DNA of 64,000 nt from NCBI GenBank assembly GCA_958296015.1, contig CATQIH010000026.1:45055-109054 (forward strand), read 5' to 3'. The translations under genes were made by a program, and so were the position numbers. Position 1 is the stretch's first letter; the number at the start of each line of letters is the position of its first letter. Under the pieces are notes generated by a model. The model was not told the DNA's origin and did not search any database. It was given only the letters and a program-made list of their open reading frames with translations. This stretch comes from Cyclobacteriaceae bacterium. Lineage in GTDB: Bacteria; Bacteroidota; Bacteroidia; Cytophagales; Cyclobacteriaceae. Shown here piece after piece: positions 25,199-34,287 of this stretch.

Positions 25199-25581
25199 TT
25201 TGTTATGATGTGTTAGAGCATGTTTTGAAAGCCGTATTGATGAGAGTGCTTGTGACGAAATCAGTATAGCCATAGACTGGGTAAATCACTTACCCAATGA
25301 TAGTTTGACCATTTACGACCGCGGTTATGCTAGCTTTACCTTAGTTTATTTGTTAACCTATTACCAAAGAGACTTTGTCATACGATGTAAAATCGGCTTT
25401 AACCAGGTAATTAGAGACTTTGTCAAAAGCAGAAGGCCAAGTGCACTGGTGAATTTTCCAGCTACCAACAGAGGAAAAAAACACTTGAAACAGGTAGGCT
25501 GGTCAGTAGATCAACATACCAGCGTGGCGGTTAGATTAGTAAAAGGGCACCTTGATAGCGGGGAAACAGAGGTATTGATTA

Positions 25582-25595
25582 CCGGGCGGCGGCCG
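25582..25595 (-). other. GC-rich 14-mer insert 2 (inverted)
   Basis: CCGGGCGGCGGCCG, complement CGGCCGCCGCCCGG, fits NNRCCGCSSSSCGG on the minus strand. Removal restores V-L-I-T-S-L-T-D-T in the transposase. Confidence 0.8.
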
Positions 25596-25703
25596 CATCT
25601 TTAACAGATACTCAACAGTTTCCTAACCAAGTTTTTAAGGATTTGTACTTTTTGCGGTGGGGAGTAGAAACCTACTATGATAGATTGAAGAATCAATTAC
25701 AAG

Positions 25704-25717
25704 CGGCCGCCGCGCGG
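25704..25717 (+). other. GC-rich 14-mer insert 3
   Basis: CGGCCGCCGCGCGG fits the pattern. Removal joins N-Q-L-Q to V-E-I-F-T-G in frame, next to the catalytic glutamate region. Confidence 0.8.
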
Positions 25718-26098
25718 TAGAAATATTTACTGGACAAAAATTAGAAGCCATCCGACAGGAATTCTATGCTATGATCTTTGTGACTAATTTACAGGCTTTG
25801 CTTATTGCTGATTGTGAAACAGGGCTATCAGAGGCTCATCAATCCAGAAAATATCAGCACCAGATCAATTATAATGTTACTCTAGGACTGATGAAAAATC
25901 AACTGGTAGCTCTCTTTGTGGAACAGGAGCCAACTGCTATTTATCAACAATTAAAGAATAAGTTCTTAAAACATACAGAAGCTATTAGACCTAACCGCAC
26001 TTACAAAAGAGACAAGGACAAAAATAAACGTAGGGGTAAATATCAAACCTGGAGCAACTACCCAAGAGCGATATAACCCTTAACTAAACGACATTGCC

Positions 26099-26112
26099 GG
26101 GCCGCCCGGCGG
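26099..26112 (+). other. GC-rich 14-mer 4 at the IS4/IS3 junction
   Basis: GGGCCGCCCGGCGG fits NNRCCGCSSSSCGG and lies between the right end of the IS4 copy and the truncated IS3 frame (TDITYVPM). It marks a junction rather than an in-frame interruption. Confidence 0.6.
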
Positions 26113-26610
26113 TACTGATATTACATATGTTCCTATGAAGAATGGCTTTCTTCATCTGGTAGCAGTTATGGATTGGTATAGTTGCTATGTGATCTCATGG
26201 GAATTGTCTAACAGTCTAGACACTAGCTTTAGTCTTTTAGCTCTTAAAAACGCACTTACCTATGGACACCCTGAAATCTTTAATACCGATCAGGGTCACC
26301 GCGGCGCGGAGCACAATTTACTTCTTTTGCCTTCACTAGCTGTTTGTTAGATTCTGGTATTAATATCAGTATAGATGGCAAGGGCAGGGCCTTAGATAAT
26401 ATTTTTATTGAACGTCTTTGGAGAGATGTAAAACATCAGCATATTTACTTATATGACTATCAAAATGGTAAAGAATTGCATAAAGGGTTAAGTTGGTATT
26501 TCAAACTGCACAACGAACATAAACCTCATCAATCTTTAGACTACAGAACGCCAGCACAGGTATATTATGGGAAAATAAAGAGTCAGAAAATAATACAATT
26601 TGAAAATTAA
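26113..26610 (+). pseudogene. IS3-family transposase (orfB), 5'-truncated and interrupted
   Basis: The frame starts inside the rve integrase core at TDITYVPMKNGFLHLVAVMD (first Asp of DDE). It continues to NTDQG (second Asp), is interrupted by GC-rich insert 5, then resumes QFTSFAFTSCLLDSGINISI and ALDNIFIERLWRDVKH with the catalytic Glu, ending HEHKPHQSLDYRTPAQVYYG-type. orfA and the N-terminal half of orfB are missing. The right boundary of the element, somewhere in 26611-26665, could not be fixed. Confidence 0.8.
26296..26309 (+). other. GC-rich 14-mer insert 5
   Basis: TCACCGCGGCGCGG lies inside the IS3 transposase. Removal gives D-Q-G-A-Q-F-T-S, the canonical integrase-core motif, in frame. 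Confidence 0.8.
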
Positions 26611-26686
26611 TCCTTTACCCAAAGGCATTCTAATTAAGCTCAGTTTTTCTGTCTAAGTTATTGGGAGCAGCATACTTCACCCGCTA

Positions 26687-27532
26687 TTACGCCAAACCTT
26701 TGTTAACGGCTGGTATTTTCTTTTGCTCTGTTAGCCGGGTTGGCGGCAACCCGTATAATTTTTTGAAAGCAAATGAAAAATGTGACAAGTTTTCAAAACC
26801 TACTTCCAAATACACTTCCGACGGACGCTGCTTTTTCTTCAAAATCAGATAATGCGCCTGCTCCAAACGTTTTTGTTGCAGCCACTTTTCGGGCGTTGTG
26901 TTGAATATCTTTGAAAAATCTCTTTTGAATGTGGAAAGACTGCGCCCGGTAAGTTTTGCAAAGGTTGGCAGTGGCACGTTATATTTGTAATTACGATTCA
27001 TAAAAGCTTCCAGGTCGATTTTGTGCGGTTCTTGAAAATCAAACAAAAAACTCAAAAAGGAATCATCAATCTGTAGCAACAGCTCAATGGCTTCACGGGT
27101 CTTTAGTGCAGAAAGTTTTTGGGTAAGTCTTTTCGGATTATCTACATAAGGCAACAACGAATCGAAAAACCCTTTCAAAAAAACATTCCCTGTAAGGTCT
27201 ATTACCGGCGCCCCTTGATAGGCATTTTGCTTTGGGATATCGTTTTCTGCCGCATATTGATGCAACGAATCCTGGTCTAAAAAAATGCTAACCAATCTAA
27301 ATGGTTCTCCGTTGGAGGCTGGTTTTTTGAACTTTTTTATCAACTGGTTTCTGCGCATCAAACCCATTGAGCCTTCTTCCGCCACATAGTTTCCCTCGTT
27401 CGTATAATAATGCGATTCGCCCGACAACATAAGCCCTAAAGCATGTTCAGGAACAAACTGTTCCGCACTGTGTTCTTTTTGGTAAGCACAAGAATACAAA
27501 ATGTTGTGGTGAAGACCGTTGTTATTGTCCAT
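26687..27532 (-). CDS. AraC family transcriptional regulator
   Basis: The 281-residue AraC-type protein has an N-terminal sensing domain (FVPEHALGLMLSGESHYYTN) of the ExsA-like/'AraC_N' kind. Its C-terminal HTH includes LPTFAKLTGRSLSTFKRDFS and PSEVYLEVGFENLSHFSFAF. It begins 6 bp after the stop of an SDR gene on the same strand, forming an SDR-AraC operon with the regulator second, the reverse of the Crp/Fnr cassettes. The IS3 remnant ends just beyond its stop. Confidence 0.9.
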   Translation of the reverse strand: MDNNNGLHHNILYSCAYQKEHSAEQFVPEHALGLMLSGESHYYTNEGNYVAEEGSMGLMRRNQLIKKFKKPASNGEPFRLVSIFLDQDSLHQYAAENDIPKQNAYQGAPVIDLTGNVFLKGFFDSLLPYVDNPKRLTQKLSALKTREAIELLLQIDDSFLSFLFDFQEPHKIDLEAFMNRNYKYNVPLPTFAKLTGRSLSTFKRDFSKIFNTTPEKWLQQKRLEQAHYLILKKKQRPSEVYLEVGFENLSHFSFAFKKLYGLPPTRLTEQKKIPAVNKGLA

Positions 27533-27538
27533 CGCTTA

Positions 27539-28351
27539 TTATTTTAGCTGGCTCATAATTACTTTGTCCATTAGTTTATCGGGTAAGATCTTTCCTGAGA
27601 GTATAACCATAGAAGCCATTTGCCCACCTGCATATCTGGTTTTCGGATTTTTAGCTTCTATTCCTTTTTTGATAAGTTTGGCAATCACTATTGGTTCAGG
27701 AGCATTGTCCGAAAGTCGCGCAAACGCCCTCTGCGTTTTCGCAGCCAGGTCTTTATAAGCCGTGTTTCCCGAAACTTTTGCCAAACTATCAAATGCAATG
27801 CTCCCCCATTCCGATTTTGTAGCTCCCGGCTCAACCACAATGACATCAATGCCGAATGCCCGAACTTCATTTCGCATACTATCGCTCAAGGCTTCCAACG
27901 CAAATTTGCTTGCATGATACCAACCGCCTAATGGAAAAGCATTTTTACCACCAACAGACGAAATGTTTACAATCTTACCGTATTTGTTTTCGCGCATTGT
28001 TGGCAAAACCAACTGCGCCAGACGCATAGCGCCAAATACATTTACTTCCAACTGATAACGCGCGTCTTCCATAGAAACATCTTCAATGGCACCATAGGAA
28101 CCGAAACCTGCATTGTTTACCAAAACATCAATGCTTCCCGCTTCTCCCAAAATTTGGTTCACGCAGCTTGTGACGCTTTCGTCTTTGGTAACGTCTAACG
28201 CAATTGGTTTGATGCCGAAGTCTTTCAACGCATCCATTCTTTCTACCCGGCGCGCTGCGCCATACACATTATAGCCATTTTGCGCCAAATAAATGGCCGT
28301 TGCTTTGCCAATTCCTGCCGATGCCCCTGTAACTAAAACTGTTTTTTTCAT
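27539..28351 (-). CDS. SDR family oxidoreductase
   Basis: The 270-residue SDR has TGASAGIG at 8-15, NNAG at 79-82, serines at 131-132 and Y145/K149 (YHASK). The VEPGATKSEWGSIAFDSL segment is typical of the 'oxidoreductase, SDR family' near YbbO. The start MKKTVLVTGASAGIG at 28351 is preferred to the upstream 41-codon extension, which crosses the -7 element at 28371. Confidence 0.9.
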   Translation of the reverse strand: MKKTVLVTGASAGIGKATAIYLAQNGYNVYGAARRVERMDALKDFGIKPIALDVTKDESVTSCVNQILGEAGSIDVLVNNAGFGSYGAIEDVSMEDARYQLEVNVFGAMRLAQLVLPTMRENKYGKIVNISSVGGKNAFPLGGWYHASKFALEALSDSMRNEVRAFGIDVIVVEPGATKSEWGSIAFDSLAKVSGNTAYKDLAAKTQRAFARLSDNAPEPIVIAKLIKKGIEAKNPKTRYAGGQMASMVILSGKILPDKLMDKVIMSQLK

Positions 28352-28370
28352 TTTTATATAGTTTATAGTG

Positions 28371-28378
28371 CAAAGGTA
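28371..28378 (-). promoter_or_regulatory. -7 element of the SDR-AraC operon
   Basis: Plus CAAAGGTA reads TACCTTTG on the minus strand, 20 bp ahead of the SDR start. No palindrome is found at 29.5 bp upstream, unlike the Crp/Fnr cassettes. Confidence 0.55.
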
Positions 28379-28513
28379 AGTCAAGTTTACAAAACATGGT
28401 TTGTTGAAAAGTCCAAGTTTGTGTGCTGAAAAGGTCAAAGTCGGATACTTTGCCGGCGAAGTGCGGTCTGTCATCCTTGCGGCTAACAGTTAGCCGTACA
28501 CCCAAAACCTACT

Positions 28514-28834
28514 TTATAGGCTAACGATGCCTACTACCTCACTAGAGATAGGATTGTAGCTCTCTGCCAAATCCGCTGCAGCCTGCATATGCGGGAGAGC
28601 CAGTGGATGGCGCAGCATGGCGTCAAAATTTTCCTGGGTGCGCCATTGTACGTAATTCACCACATAGTTGCCGTCGTAGCTATTGTGCAGGCTTGCTGAA
28701 ACAAAGCCTGGTATTTGCTGCATGGTTTCTCCTGCTTCCAATAGCAACCCTGACAGCTTTTGCTGATTTTCAGGTTTAACAGTAAACACGTTGACAAGGG
28801 TAAATAATTTGTCTTCTGGTTGAATCGTTATCAT
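28514..28834 (-). CDS. ABM domain protein (duplicate, copy 1)
   Basis: The 106-residue ABM-fold protein reads MITIQPEDKLFTLVNVFTVK, then IPGFVSASLHNSYDGNYVVN and YVQWRTQENFDAM. The amino-acid sequence is identical to the copy at 43652-43972, and it is related to the ABM protein at 22191-22511. It follows the SDR at 28867-29640 by 32 bp and is likely co-transcribed with it. Confidence 0.9.
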   Translation of the reverse strand: MITIQPEDKLFTLVNVFTVKPENQQKLSGLLLEAGETMQQIPGFVSASLHNSYDGNYVVNYVQWRTQENFDAMLRHPLALPHMQAAADLAESYNPISSEVVGIVSL

Positions 28835-28866
28835 GATGTTGGTTATTTAAAATTATAAAACAGTTC

Positions 28867-29640
28867 TTATTGAGCGTTTCTAGCTTTATTTATTTGTTCA
28901 TTCACTTTTTTGTTGACAAAGGCAGGCGCAATACGGGAAGCGATGTACAGCCATTTTGCCTGCCCTATCCTTATTTCATCTTTACCTTCAGACAACCCTT
29001 TCATGATTTCTTCGACTGTCTCCTCCGGTGTCATCGCATCTCCTATCTGATCTGCATCCAGGGCGTTATTCAAACCGGGTGTGTCTACCCGGGGAGGTAA
29101 TACTTCAACTATTTTCACATGGGTATCTTTCAGCTGGTAGCGGGCTGTTTGTGAAAAGGCGTGAATCCCGGCTTTAGCGACTCCGTAAAAGGGCGTACCT
29201 GCATCCGGGCTATATACCAGCGCGCTGCTGATGTTGATGATGGCGGCTTGAGTTTGCTGCCGCAAATGAGGCAAAAAACGCAGGGCAAGCTCAATCGGGG
29301 CATTCAGATCCACGGTAAGCTGTTGGTCTATCAAATCAAAGTCAAAGGAATCACTAAGCAGGTCGGTTTCTTCAAAGATACCCGCATTGTTGATGATCAC
29401 ATTGATGGCAGGATAATGCGCCAATACCCAGGTCACGAGTTCGAATCGTTCAGATTTTTGGGCAAGATCGCAACGCTTGGTGGCAATGTCTGGGAGGTCT
29501 GCCTTGACTGCCGCTAACTTTTCCTCATTTCTACCGCAAATAATGACTTGATTTTGTGCCTCCACAAAGGCTTTGGCTAAAGCCAGGCCAATACCTGCAC
29601 TTCCTCCGGTAATCAGTATGGTGTTGTCTTTACATTTCAT
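28867..29640 (-). CDS. SDR family oxidoreductase (duplicate, copy 1)
   Basis: The 257-residue SDR has TGGSAGIG at 11-18, NNAG at 84-87 and Y152/K156 (YGVAK). The C-terminus (LYIASRIAPAFVNKKVNEQI) and the DltE-like region VEVLPPRVDTPGLN place it near the YvaG/DltE group. It differs from the copy at 44005-44778 at only three residues (VK versus AQ near 45-46, F versus S at 66). Confidence 0.92.
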   Translation of the reverse strand: MKCKDNTILITGGSAGIGLALAKAFVEAQNQVIICGRNEEKLAAVKADLPDIATKRCDLAQKSERFELVTWVLAHYPAINVIINNAGIFEETDLLSDSFDFDLIDQQLTVDLNAPIELALRFLPHLRQQTQAAIINISSALVYSPDAGTPFYGVAKAGIHAFSQTARYQLKDTHVKIVEVLPPRVDTPGLNNALDADQIGDAMTPEETVEEIMKGLSEGKDEIRIGQAKWLYIASRIAPAFVNKKVNEQINKARNAQ

Positions 29641-29692
29641 ATGCTCACTTTTTGGTAATCTATATGATGCAAAGTAACCGTAAAAAAACGTC

Positions 29693-30442
29693 TCAAAATT
29701 GTAAAAAACGGAAGTTGGGCATTTCTTTTCTTAATTCTTTGGGAGACCTGCCTGAAATATCCTTGATATCATGGATGAAATGAGCCTGGTCGAAGTAGTG
29801 ATTGTCGTAGGCAATGCTGGTCAGTGAATTTTCGGAGATTTTCAACTGATAGGCCACTTGTTTTATTTTCACCAGCCGCCGGTATTCTTTAGGCGTGCAT
29901 CCTATGTGGTTGTCAAAATGGGTTCTGATCGTTCGGTCAGAAACACCCAATTTTTCAGCCAGAGTGGCCATCGAGATGTTTCCCGCGTTTTCATCTATCA
30001 AGGCTACTGCCTGCCTAATCAAGGATAGGTCTCGATTCAATAGGTTATCCAAAAAGATTTTTTCAACCTCCTCAAACATTTGGTCAGCATTCTTGCAGGC
30101 GTGTATTTTCTTTTGAAAATTGGTGGCTGTTTTCTCAAACAACGCGATGGTATCAATAGCCCAGGGCAATGTTTTGACAGGTCGCCTTGTCAGATAGGCT
30201 AGGCAAAAAGGCTTTACGTAAGCACCGATGATTTTAATCCTGTCTGTTTGAGGTGTCATGGTGATTTTATGGGTGGATATCCGGGAGATGGCCATGTTGA
30301 TGGAAACAGCTTCGTTCAGGGTATGATTGGTTGCTAAAAAGGGGGAGTTGAAGAAATATCCGAACGTAGTTCTGGGAAAAGGAATGATGAACTCTTGCGT
30401 GAGCGAAAGTTGCTTAACCGACGCATCAATATGAAAGTAGTA
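29693..30442 (-). pseudogene. AraC-type regulator lacking its N-terminus (duplicate, copy 1)
   Basis: The HTH region (ISMATLAEKLGVSDRTIRTH, SLTSIAYDNHYFDQAHFIHD) is intact and nearly identical to the copy at 44831-45646. The duplication boundary removes the first 20 or so residues. The joined upstream sequence has an in-frame TAG and no start codon. An internal ATG at 30295 could still give a 200-residue protein. Confidence 0.75.
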
Positions 30443-30849
30443 ATCAAGCTTTATCTACGGGTGGCCCTTGCCGCTGGCTTTTTATCAGCCGTAGCAGATC
30501 GATTTGGTTTTTGGAGCAAAGAAAACGCTACTTGGGGAACTTGGGATAACTTTTTGGCCTACACCCATACATTGAACCCATGGGCACCAGAAAGTTTAAT
30601 ACCTGCCCTGGGATTTATAGCCACCGCGGCCGAGGTGATTTTTGGACTCTTTCTCCTCATCGGTTTTAAAACGGAACTGTTCGCAAAGCTCAGCGGAATC
30701 CTATTGTTAATATTGCATTATCAATGACCTTTACCGTGGGAATCAAGGGAGCTTTTGATTATGCCGTCTTTACAGGTTCTGCAGCCTCTTTTGCCTTGGC
30801 AACATTAAAAGAAAAGTATCTGGAAGTGGATAGTTTATTATCGAAATAA
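30431..30849 (+). pseudogene. DoxX-like membrane protein, frameshifted
   Basis: The first part encodes MKVVIKLYLRVALAAGFLSA and IPALGFIATAAEVIFGLFLL. It then terminates at TGA after HYQ near 30727. In another frame LALSMTFTVGIKGAFDYAVF and FALATLKEKYLEVDSLLSK continue to TAA 30847-30849. One base appears to be lost near 30713-30720. The intact form would be a DoxX-type protein of about 140 residues with four helices. Its start codon lies in the edge of the duplicated block, so its original upstream region has been replaced. Confidence 0.8.
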
Positions 30850-30865
30850 AAAATTTAAATATTTT

Positions 30866-31834
30866 TCATATTTCCACCACCACTTTTCCCTGACCTTGGT
30901 CTGACTCCATATATTCATGCGCTTTTACGAGCTGATCAAGCGAAAATACCTTATCAATGTTCAAATGGATTTTTTCCTGCGCAATATCATCAATAAATTC
31001 CTGTAACGCTTCTGGGGATATATTTTTTGCACTGCCCATATAGACGGTCAGGCGTCCCAATGGGGGAATGTCTCCCATTGGTTCAAAGTCTGATAACGTC
31101 CATTCTCCTGCCAAAATCCCGGTCATGCAGACCATCCCTTTATAACCGATGCACTGTAGAGAATCTTTTAGTGTTCGGGTACCTACCAGTTCCAATACTT
31201 TGTTGATGCCGTCTGGATATATTTTTTTGAGCTCGGTGGATACGCTACCATTATCAATGAGCGCATGGTCAGCTCCGTTTTGTAGCAAGGCGTTTAATTT
31301 TGCCTCTTTTCGGGTAGTGGCAATCACGGTCAGCCCCATTGTTTTTGCCAACTGGCAGGCCAACATGCCGATTGAGGAAGTCCCACCACGTATCAATAAA
31401 GTTTCACCCGATTTAATTTCAAGTGCCTGTTTCAACGAACCTGATACCGTCTGAAACATTTCTGGAACCGCACCTAGTACGCTCCAGGGCAGATCACTTT
31501 TAAATGGAAAAACAATTTCTGAGGGAACTAGGCAGTATTCAGCATACGCTCCATCAAATTGACGCCCCATACCGCCCATTAGAGCCATTACCTTTTGACC
31601 TTTTGCATAAGTCCCGGAGGGGTCCCGCTCCACCACGCCCACACATTCTATCCCAAGGATACGTGGAAACTTCACGTCAGGGGAATCCCCCTGTCTGGTC
31701 ATAAGTTCACTTCGGTTTAGGCCAAATGCCTTTACCTGTATCAAAACCCAACCGGATTTGACCTCAGGGACAGGTACTTCCTGAACATGCATCACAGAGG
31801 GATCACCCGTTTTTGATGTAACTACAGCTTTCAT
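30866..31834 (-). CDS. Quinone oxidoreductase/zinc-type alcohol dehydrogenase family protein
   Basis: The 322-residue MDR protein has an N-terminal GroES-like domain (VKAFGLNRSELMTRQGDSP, PRILGIECVGVVE) and a Rossmann domain with LLIRGGTSSIGMLACQLAK. It lacks the usual zinc-binding cysteines, so it belongs with NADPH:quinone reductases. It is followed upstream on the same strand by an NmrA reductase (24 bp apart), suggesting an operon. Confidence 0.9.
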   Translation of the reverse strand: MKAVVTSKTGDPSVMHVQEVPVPEVKSGWVLIQVKAFGLNRSELMTRQGDSPDVKFPRILGIECVGVVERDPSGTYAKGQKVMALMGGMGRQFDGAYAEYCLVPSEIVFPFKSDLPWSVLGAVPEMFQTVSGSLKQALEIKSGETLLIRGGTSSIGMLACQLAKTMGLTVIATTRKEAKLNALLQNGADHALIDNGSVSTELKKIYPDGINKVLELVGTRTLKDSLQCIGYKGMVCMTGILAGEWTLSDFEPMGDIPPLGRLTVYMGSAKNISPEALQEFIDDIAQEKIHLNIDKVFSLDQLVKAHEYMESDQGQGKVVVEI

Positions 31835-31858
31835 ATTTTATAGGCTTATTCGGTTAAA

Positions 31859-32728
31859 CTATCTATTACGGCTATTTTTGACCTGGGCAAGTTCTTGAAA
31901 ATATGCCTTAAGGTTTGTTGGTTTTCGACCTAAAATTGTCTCCAATATCAAAGAGTTCCCTCCATGAAAACCATGTTTGTCATAATAGTCGAACATCGCT
32001 TGCCTTCCTTCTTTGGCAAGCTCCTCGTGCATAGCTGATTTTTTTTCAAATTCTTCAAAACTGATTTTATCTGCTTCGATATCCGTTCCCAAAATGTCCC
32101 CTATGATGTGGGCCATTTCCTGACGGTCGTATGTACCTTCTGAACTTAGCTCGAATGTGCCATTGTTCAATCTGTCTTCCGCAAAGGCGATCGCGGTCAC
32201 TTCAGCTACATCTCTATAATCTACAAGGCTCATCTTGGATTTTTTTGAATAAGGTAACCGCAGCGATCTGGTTTTTTTAATAGAAGGCCAAGTATTACCG
32301 ATTGTCTGCATAAACATGGCCGGCTGAAGGATGATGAAATTCAGGTTTGATTGATAGAGGGCTTCTTCCACCGGTCGTTTGGATGCATGATTCCCCAAAG
32401 ATAAAGATGGATGGTAAACGCTGGAGAATACGAACTTCTCAACTCCGGCACCCGCTGCGGCCTTGACCATATTTAAGCCCATTTGCACCTCATTTTTTGA
32501 AAACACCGGGTTTATATGAAATACCCCATCCACGTTTTGCACTGCTTTCTGCAGGCTTTCAACATCGTTCAAATTGGCAATTACGGTCTCTTCTACACCG
32601 TTGGCGATCGCTTTTTGCCCCTTTTTTTCATCCCTAACCAAGCCTTTTACTTTAATGCCCTTGTTTTGAAGCGCAGGAATTATAAGTTTGGCATAATCTC
32701 CGGTAGAGCCTATTATCAGTACGTTCAT
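31859..32728 (-). CDS. NmrA-type NAD(P)-binding reductase
   Basis: The 289-residue protein starts MNVLIIGSTGDYAKLIIPAL with a GSTGDYA loop. It contains EKFVFSSVYHPSLSLGNHAS and MSLVDYRDVAEVTAIAFAED. It is related to the NmrA/HSCARG group. The upstream extension to 32791 lacks similarity. It is divergent from the AraC gene at 33157 and heads a two-gene unit with the quinone reductase. The 32729-33156 gap shows an imperfect ACCTA-gaaa-TAGGT palindrome (32861-32874) but no clear -7 element on the minus strand. Confidence 0.87.
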   Translation of the reverse strand: MNVLIIGSTGDYAKLIIPALQNKGIKVKGLVRDEKKGQKAIANGVEETVIANLNDVESLQKAVQNVDGVFHINPVFSKNEVQMGLNMVKAAAGAGVEKFVFSSVYHPSLSLGNHASKRPVEEALYQSNLNFIILQPAMFMQTIGNTWPSIKKTRSLRLPYSKKSKMSLVDYRDVAEVTAIAFAEDRLNNGTFELSSEGTYDRQEMAHIIGDILGTDIEADKISFEEFEKKSAMHEELAKEGRQAMFDYYDKHGFHGGNSLILETILGRKPTNLKAYFQELAQVKNSRNR

Positions 32729-33156
32729 ATCTTTGGGTTTGTTTGATGTTAAAAGAAGAATGGATTTTATGACCTGACAATTTCGTAGCACCGTTGCGTT
32801 AAAAGTAAGGATGTCACATCTATATTGCTGAAAATAAAATTACGTAACAAAATCGTATGAACCTAGAAATAGGTCCTGTATCCCATTCAACCGCTAAATC
32901 AAACAAAAATCGAGACCATCCAAAAATATTGAAATTTCCACCTCATCAACCTCGCACCCTATTTTATAGGATACATGGTTATGCATCGTTACTTTTCCGA
33001 CTATACTGTTTTCATTTCAGTTTTTTTAAAACAAATTTATGCGTCAATGAATGATGTTAGAAGTCCGATTACTGTTCCCCAATTGACGCAATAGATTCCT
33101 AAAACTATAAATTTTTCAGTAAGTTTTTTTTGCGGCCATTTTCTTAAGTTTGTACG

Positions 33157-34143
33157 ATGAAAACCTTCATACGTGTTCAGAGAGATTTTAATCTGATCAA
33201 CGATTTATCAGATAATTTTTCCTATCCTATAATCGACAACACGGTCAATCTACCTCCGCTTTTGGGCGAAGGGTTCGTAAAAGGTTTTTCTTTTCCATCA
33301 AACCTAAATTTGTATGTTGGCCATTATAACCTAAACATCCCGTGGGAACTTGAAACCATCAATAAAATGGACACCGGTGCATTCTGTATTTTTACGACCC
33401 TAATTTCAAACCAGATTAGAATAAAGAGAGGAAGCGAATGGGTTTCCTTAGATAAGGACAGTCTCAATGGCCTGTTCTTTTATTCCCCGGGCACCTCGGT
33501 CAAAGTGCGCTATCCCGAGAACGAGCCATTTATAACAGTGGCCATTACTTTCACCAGCGAGACCGTAAACGCCATCATTGAGCATCCGGAGATATTGAAA
33601 GGAGTTGACCCAAAATCTCCATTTATCTTTTTTGATGAGACGGTCCCAGAAACAGAAAACTTTATCCGAAAATTAGGAAGCCTTTGTTACGAGGATAGCC
33701 CTTCCAAATTTGAGGCTTATATCGCTCTTCTTAATTTTATGAGGTTAACACTACAAAGGACATTTATAAGTAAGGAACGTTATAATCTATCCGGACTACT
33801 AAAAGAGGATATTAAAAAGATATTTTTCATCAAAAGGAAACTTACCGATCACAGCCATTCGACACCTAAACTCTCAGTGCTATCAGCAGAAGCGGGTATG
33901 AGCGAGAGCAAGATGAGCAAACTGTTTAAACATGTTTTTGATCTTACCGTATATCAGTATGCTCAAAAAGCTAGGATCAAAAGAGCAGCAGAACTTTTAT
34001 CTTCTCAGGATTATAATGTTTCCGAAGTGGGTTATTTAGTAGGATATACCAATATGTCCCATTTCGCAAAAAAATTTAAAAAGTATTATAAAATCAATCC
34101 CGGCGAATATCTCGATGATGTACTAAAAGCACACAAAGATTAA
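33157..34143 (+). CDS. AraC family transcriptional regulator
   Basis: The 328-residue protein has an N-terminal sensing domain (GFVKGFSFPSNLNLYVGHYN) and a C-terminal double HTH (LSVLSAEAGMSESKMSKLFK; YNVSEVGYLVGYTNMSHFAK). It resembles the PchR-like group. A -7-like TAAGTTTG ends 5 bp before the ATG, which would leave almost no leader. It is divergent from the NmrA/quinone reductase pair and followed by an SDR on the same strand; either may be its target. Confidence 0.9.
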   Translation: MKTFIRVQRDFNLINDLSDNFSYPIIDNTVNLPPLLGEGFVKGFSFPSNLNLYVGHYNLNIPWELETINKMDTGAFCIFTTLISNQIRIKRGSEWVSLDKDSLNGLFFYSPGTSVKVRYPENEPFITVAITFTSETVNAIIEHPEILKGVDPKSPFIFFDETVPETENFIRKLGSLCYEDSPSKFEAYIALLNFMRLTLQRTFISKERYNLSGLLKEDIKKIFFIKRKLTDHSHSTPKLSVLSAEAGMSESKMSKLFKHVFDLTVYQYAQKARIKRAAELLSSQDYNVSEVGYLVGYTNMSHFAKKFKKYYKINPGEYLDDVLKAHKD

Positions 34144-34287
34144 TTGCGCACTCTAACCAATTGATGATCATTTGTTAAATCGATTTCACTTATCCATTGT
34201 CCAATTTTGGGGCAGAATTTTCAAGTTTCGGGTTATTCAGAACGACCTTTTTTGAGGAATTTTGCGTTAGTTAACATTGAATATAGT

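Larger units (their letters stand above)
24713..26076 (+). pseudogene. IS4-family transposase, interrupted by three GC-rich 14-bp inserts and a frameshift
   Basis: Fragments read FRIFGIDGSKAYLPDH (first catalytic Asp), SLTIYDRGYASFTLVYL (second Asp), and LRWGVETYYDRLKNQLQ (catalytic Glu of the YREK-like region). Removing 14 bp at 25185-25198, 25582-25595 and 25704-25717 rejoins MMVCYDVLEH, LITSLTDTQQF and NQLQVEIFTG in frame. One more single-base deletion lies near 25213 (EH-CFESRID). The ancestral protein would be about 430 residues. Confidence 0.85.
24609..26096 (+). mobile_element. IS4-family insertion sequence (about 1.49 kb)
   Basis: The left end CAATGCCGTTTAGTTAAGGG and the complement of the right end (26096 back to about 26074), CAATGTCGTTTAGTTAAGGG, agree at all but one of about 23 positions. 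The internal gene is an IS4-type DDE transposase. No clear target duplication is seen. The right end abuts a GC-rich 14-mer and a 5'-truncated IS3 copy. Confidence 0.8.
28497..30444. repeat. 1.95-kb duplication, copy 1
   Basis: This block matches 43635-45582 at a constant offset of 15,138 bp with only scattered substitutions and no indels that I could see. It carries ABM, SDR and a 5'-truncated AraC gene. The left edge lies next to the perfect palindrome GGCTAACAGTTAGCC (28481-28495). The right edge falls in ATGAAAGTAGTAATC, the first codons of the DoxX-like gene. Confidence 0.9.

Noticed and set aside
24601..26112. A target-site duplication for the IS4 copy at 24609-26096
   Set aside because: The flanks (GGTCGCC on the left, CCGGGCC on the right) do not match, and the right flank is a GC-rich 14-mer.
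33145..33157. Leaderless promoter for the AraC gene at 33157
   Set aside because: TAAGTTTG is a good -7 match, but its distance to the ATG leaves no leader and there is no -33 box; it is not strong enough to claim.
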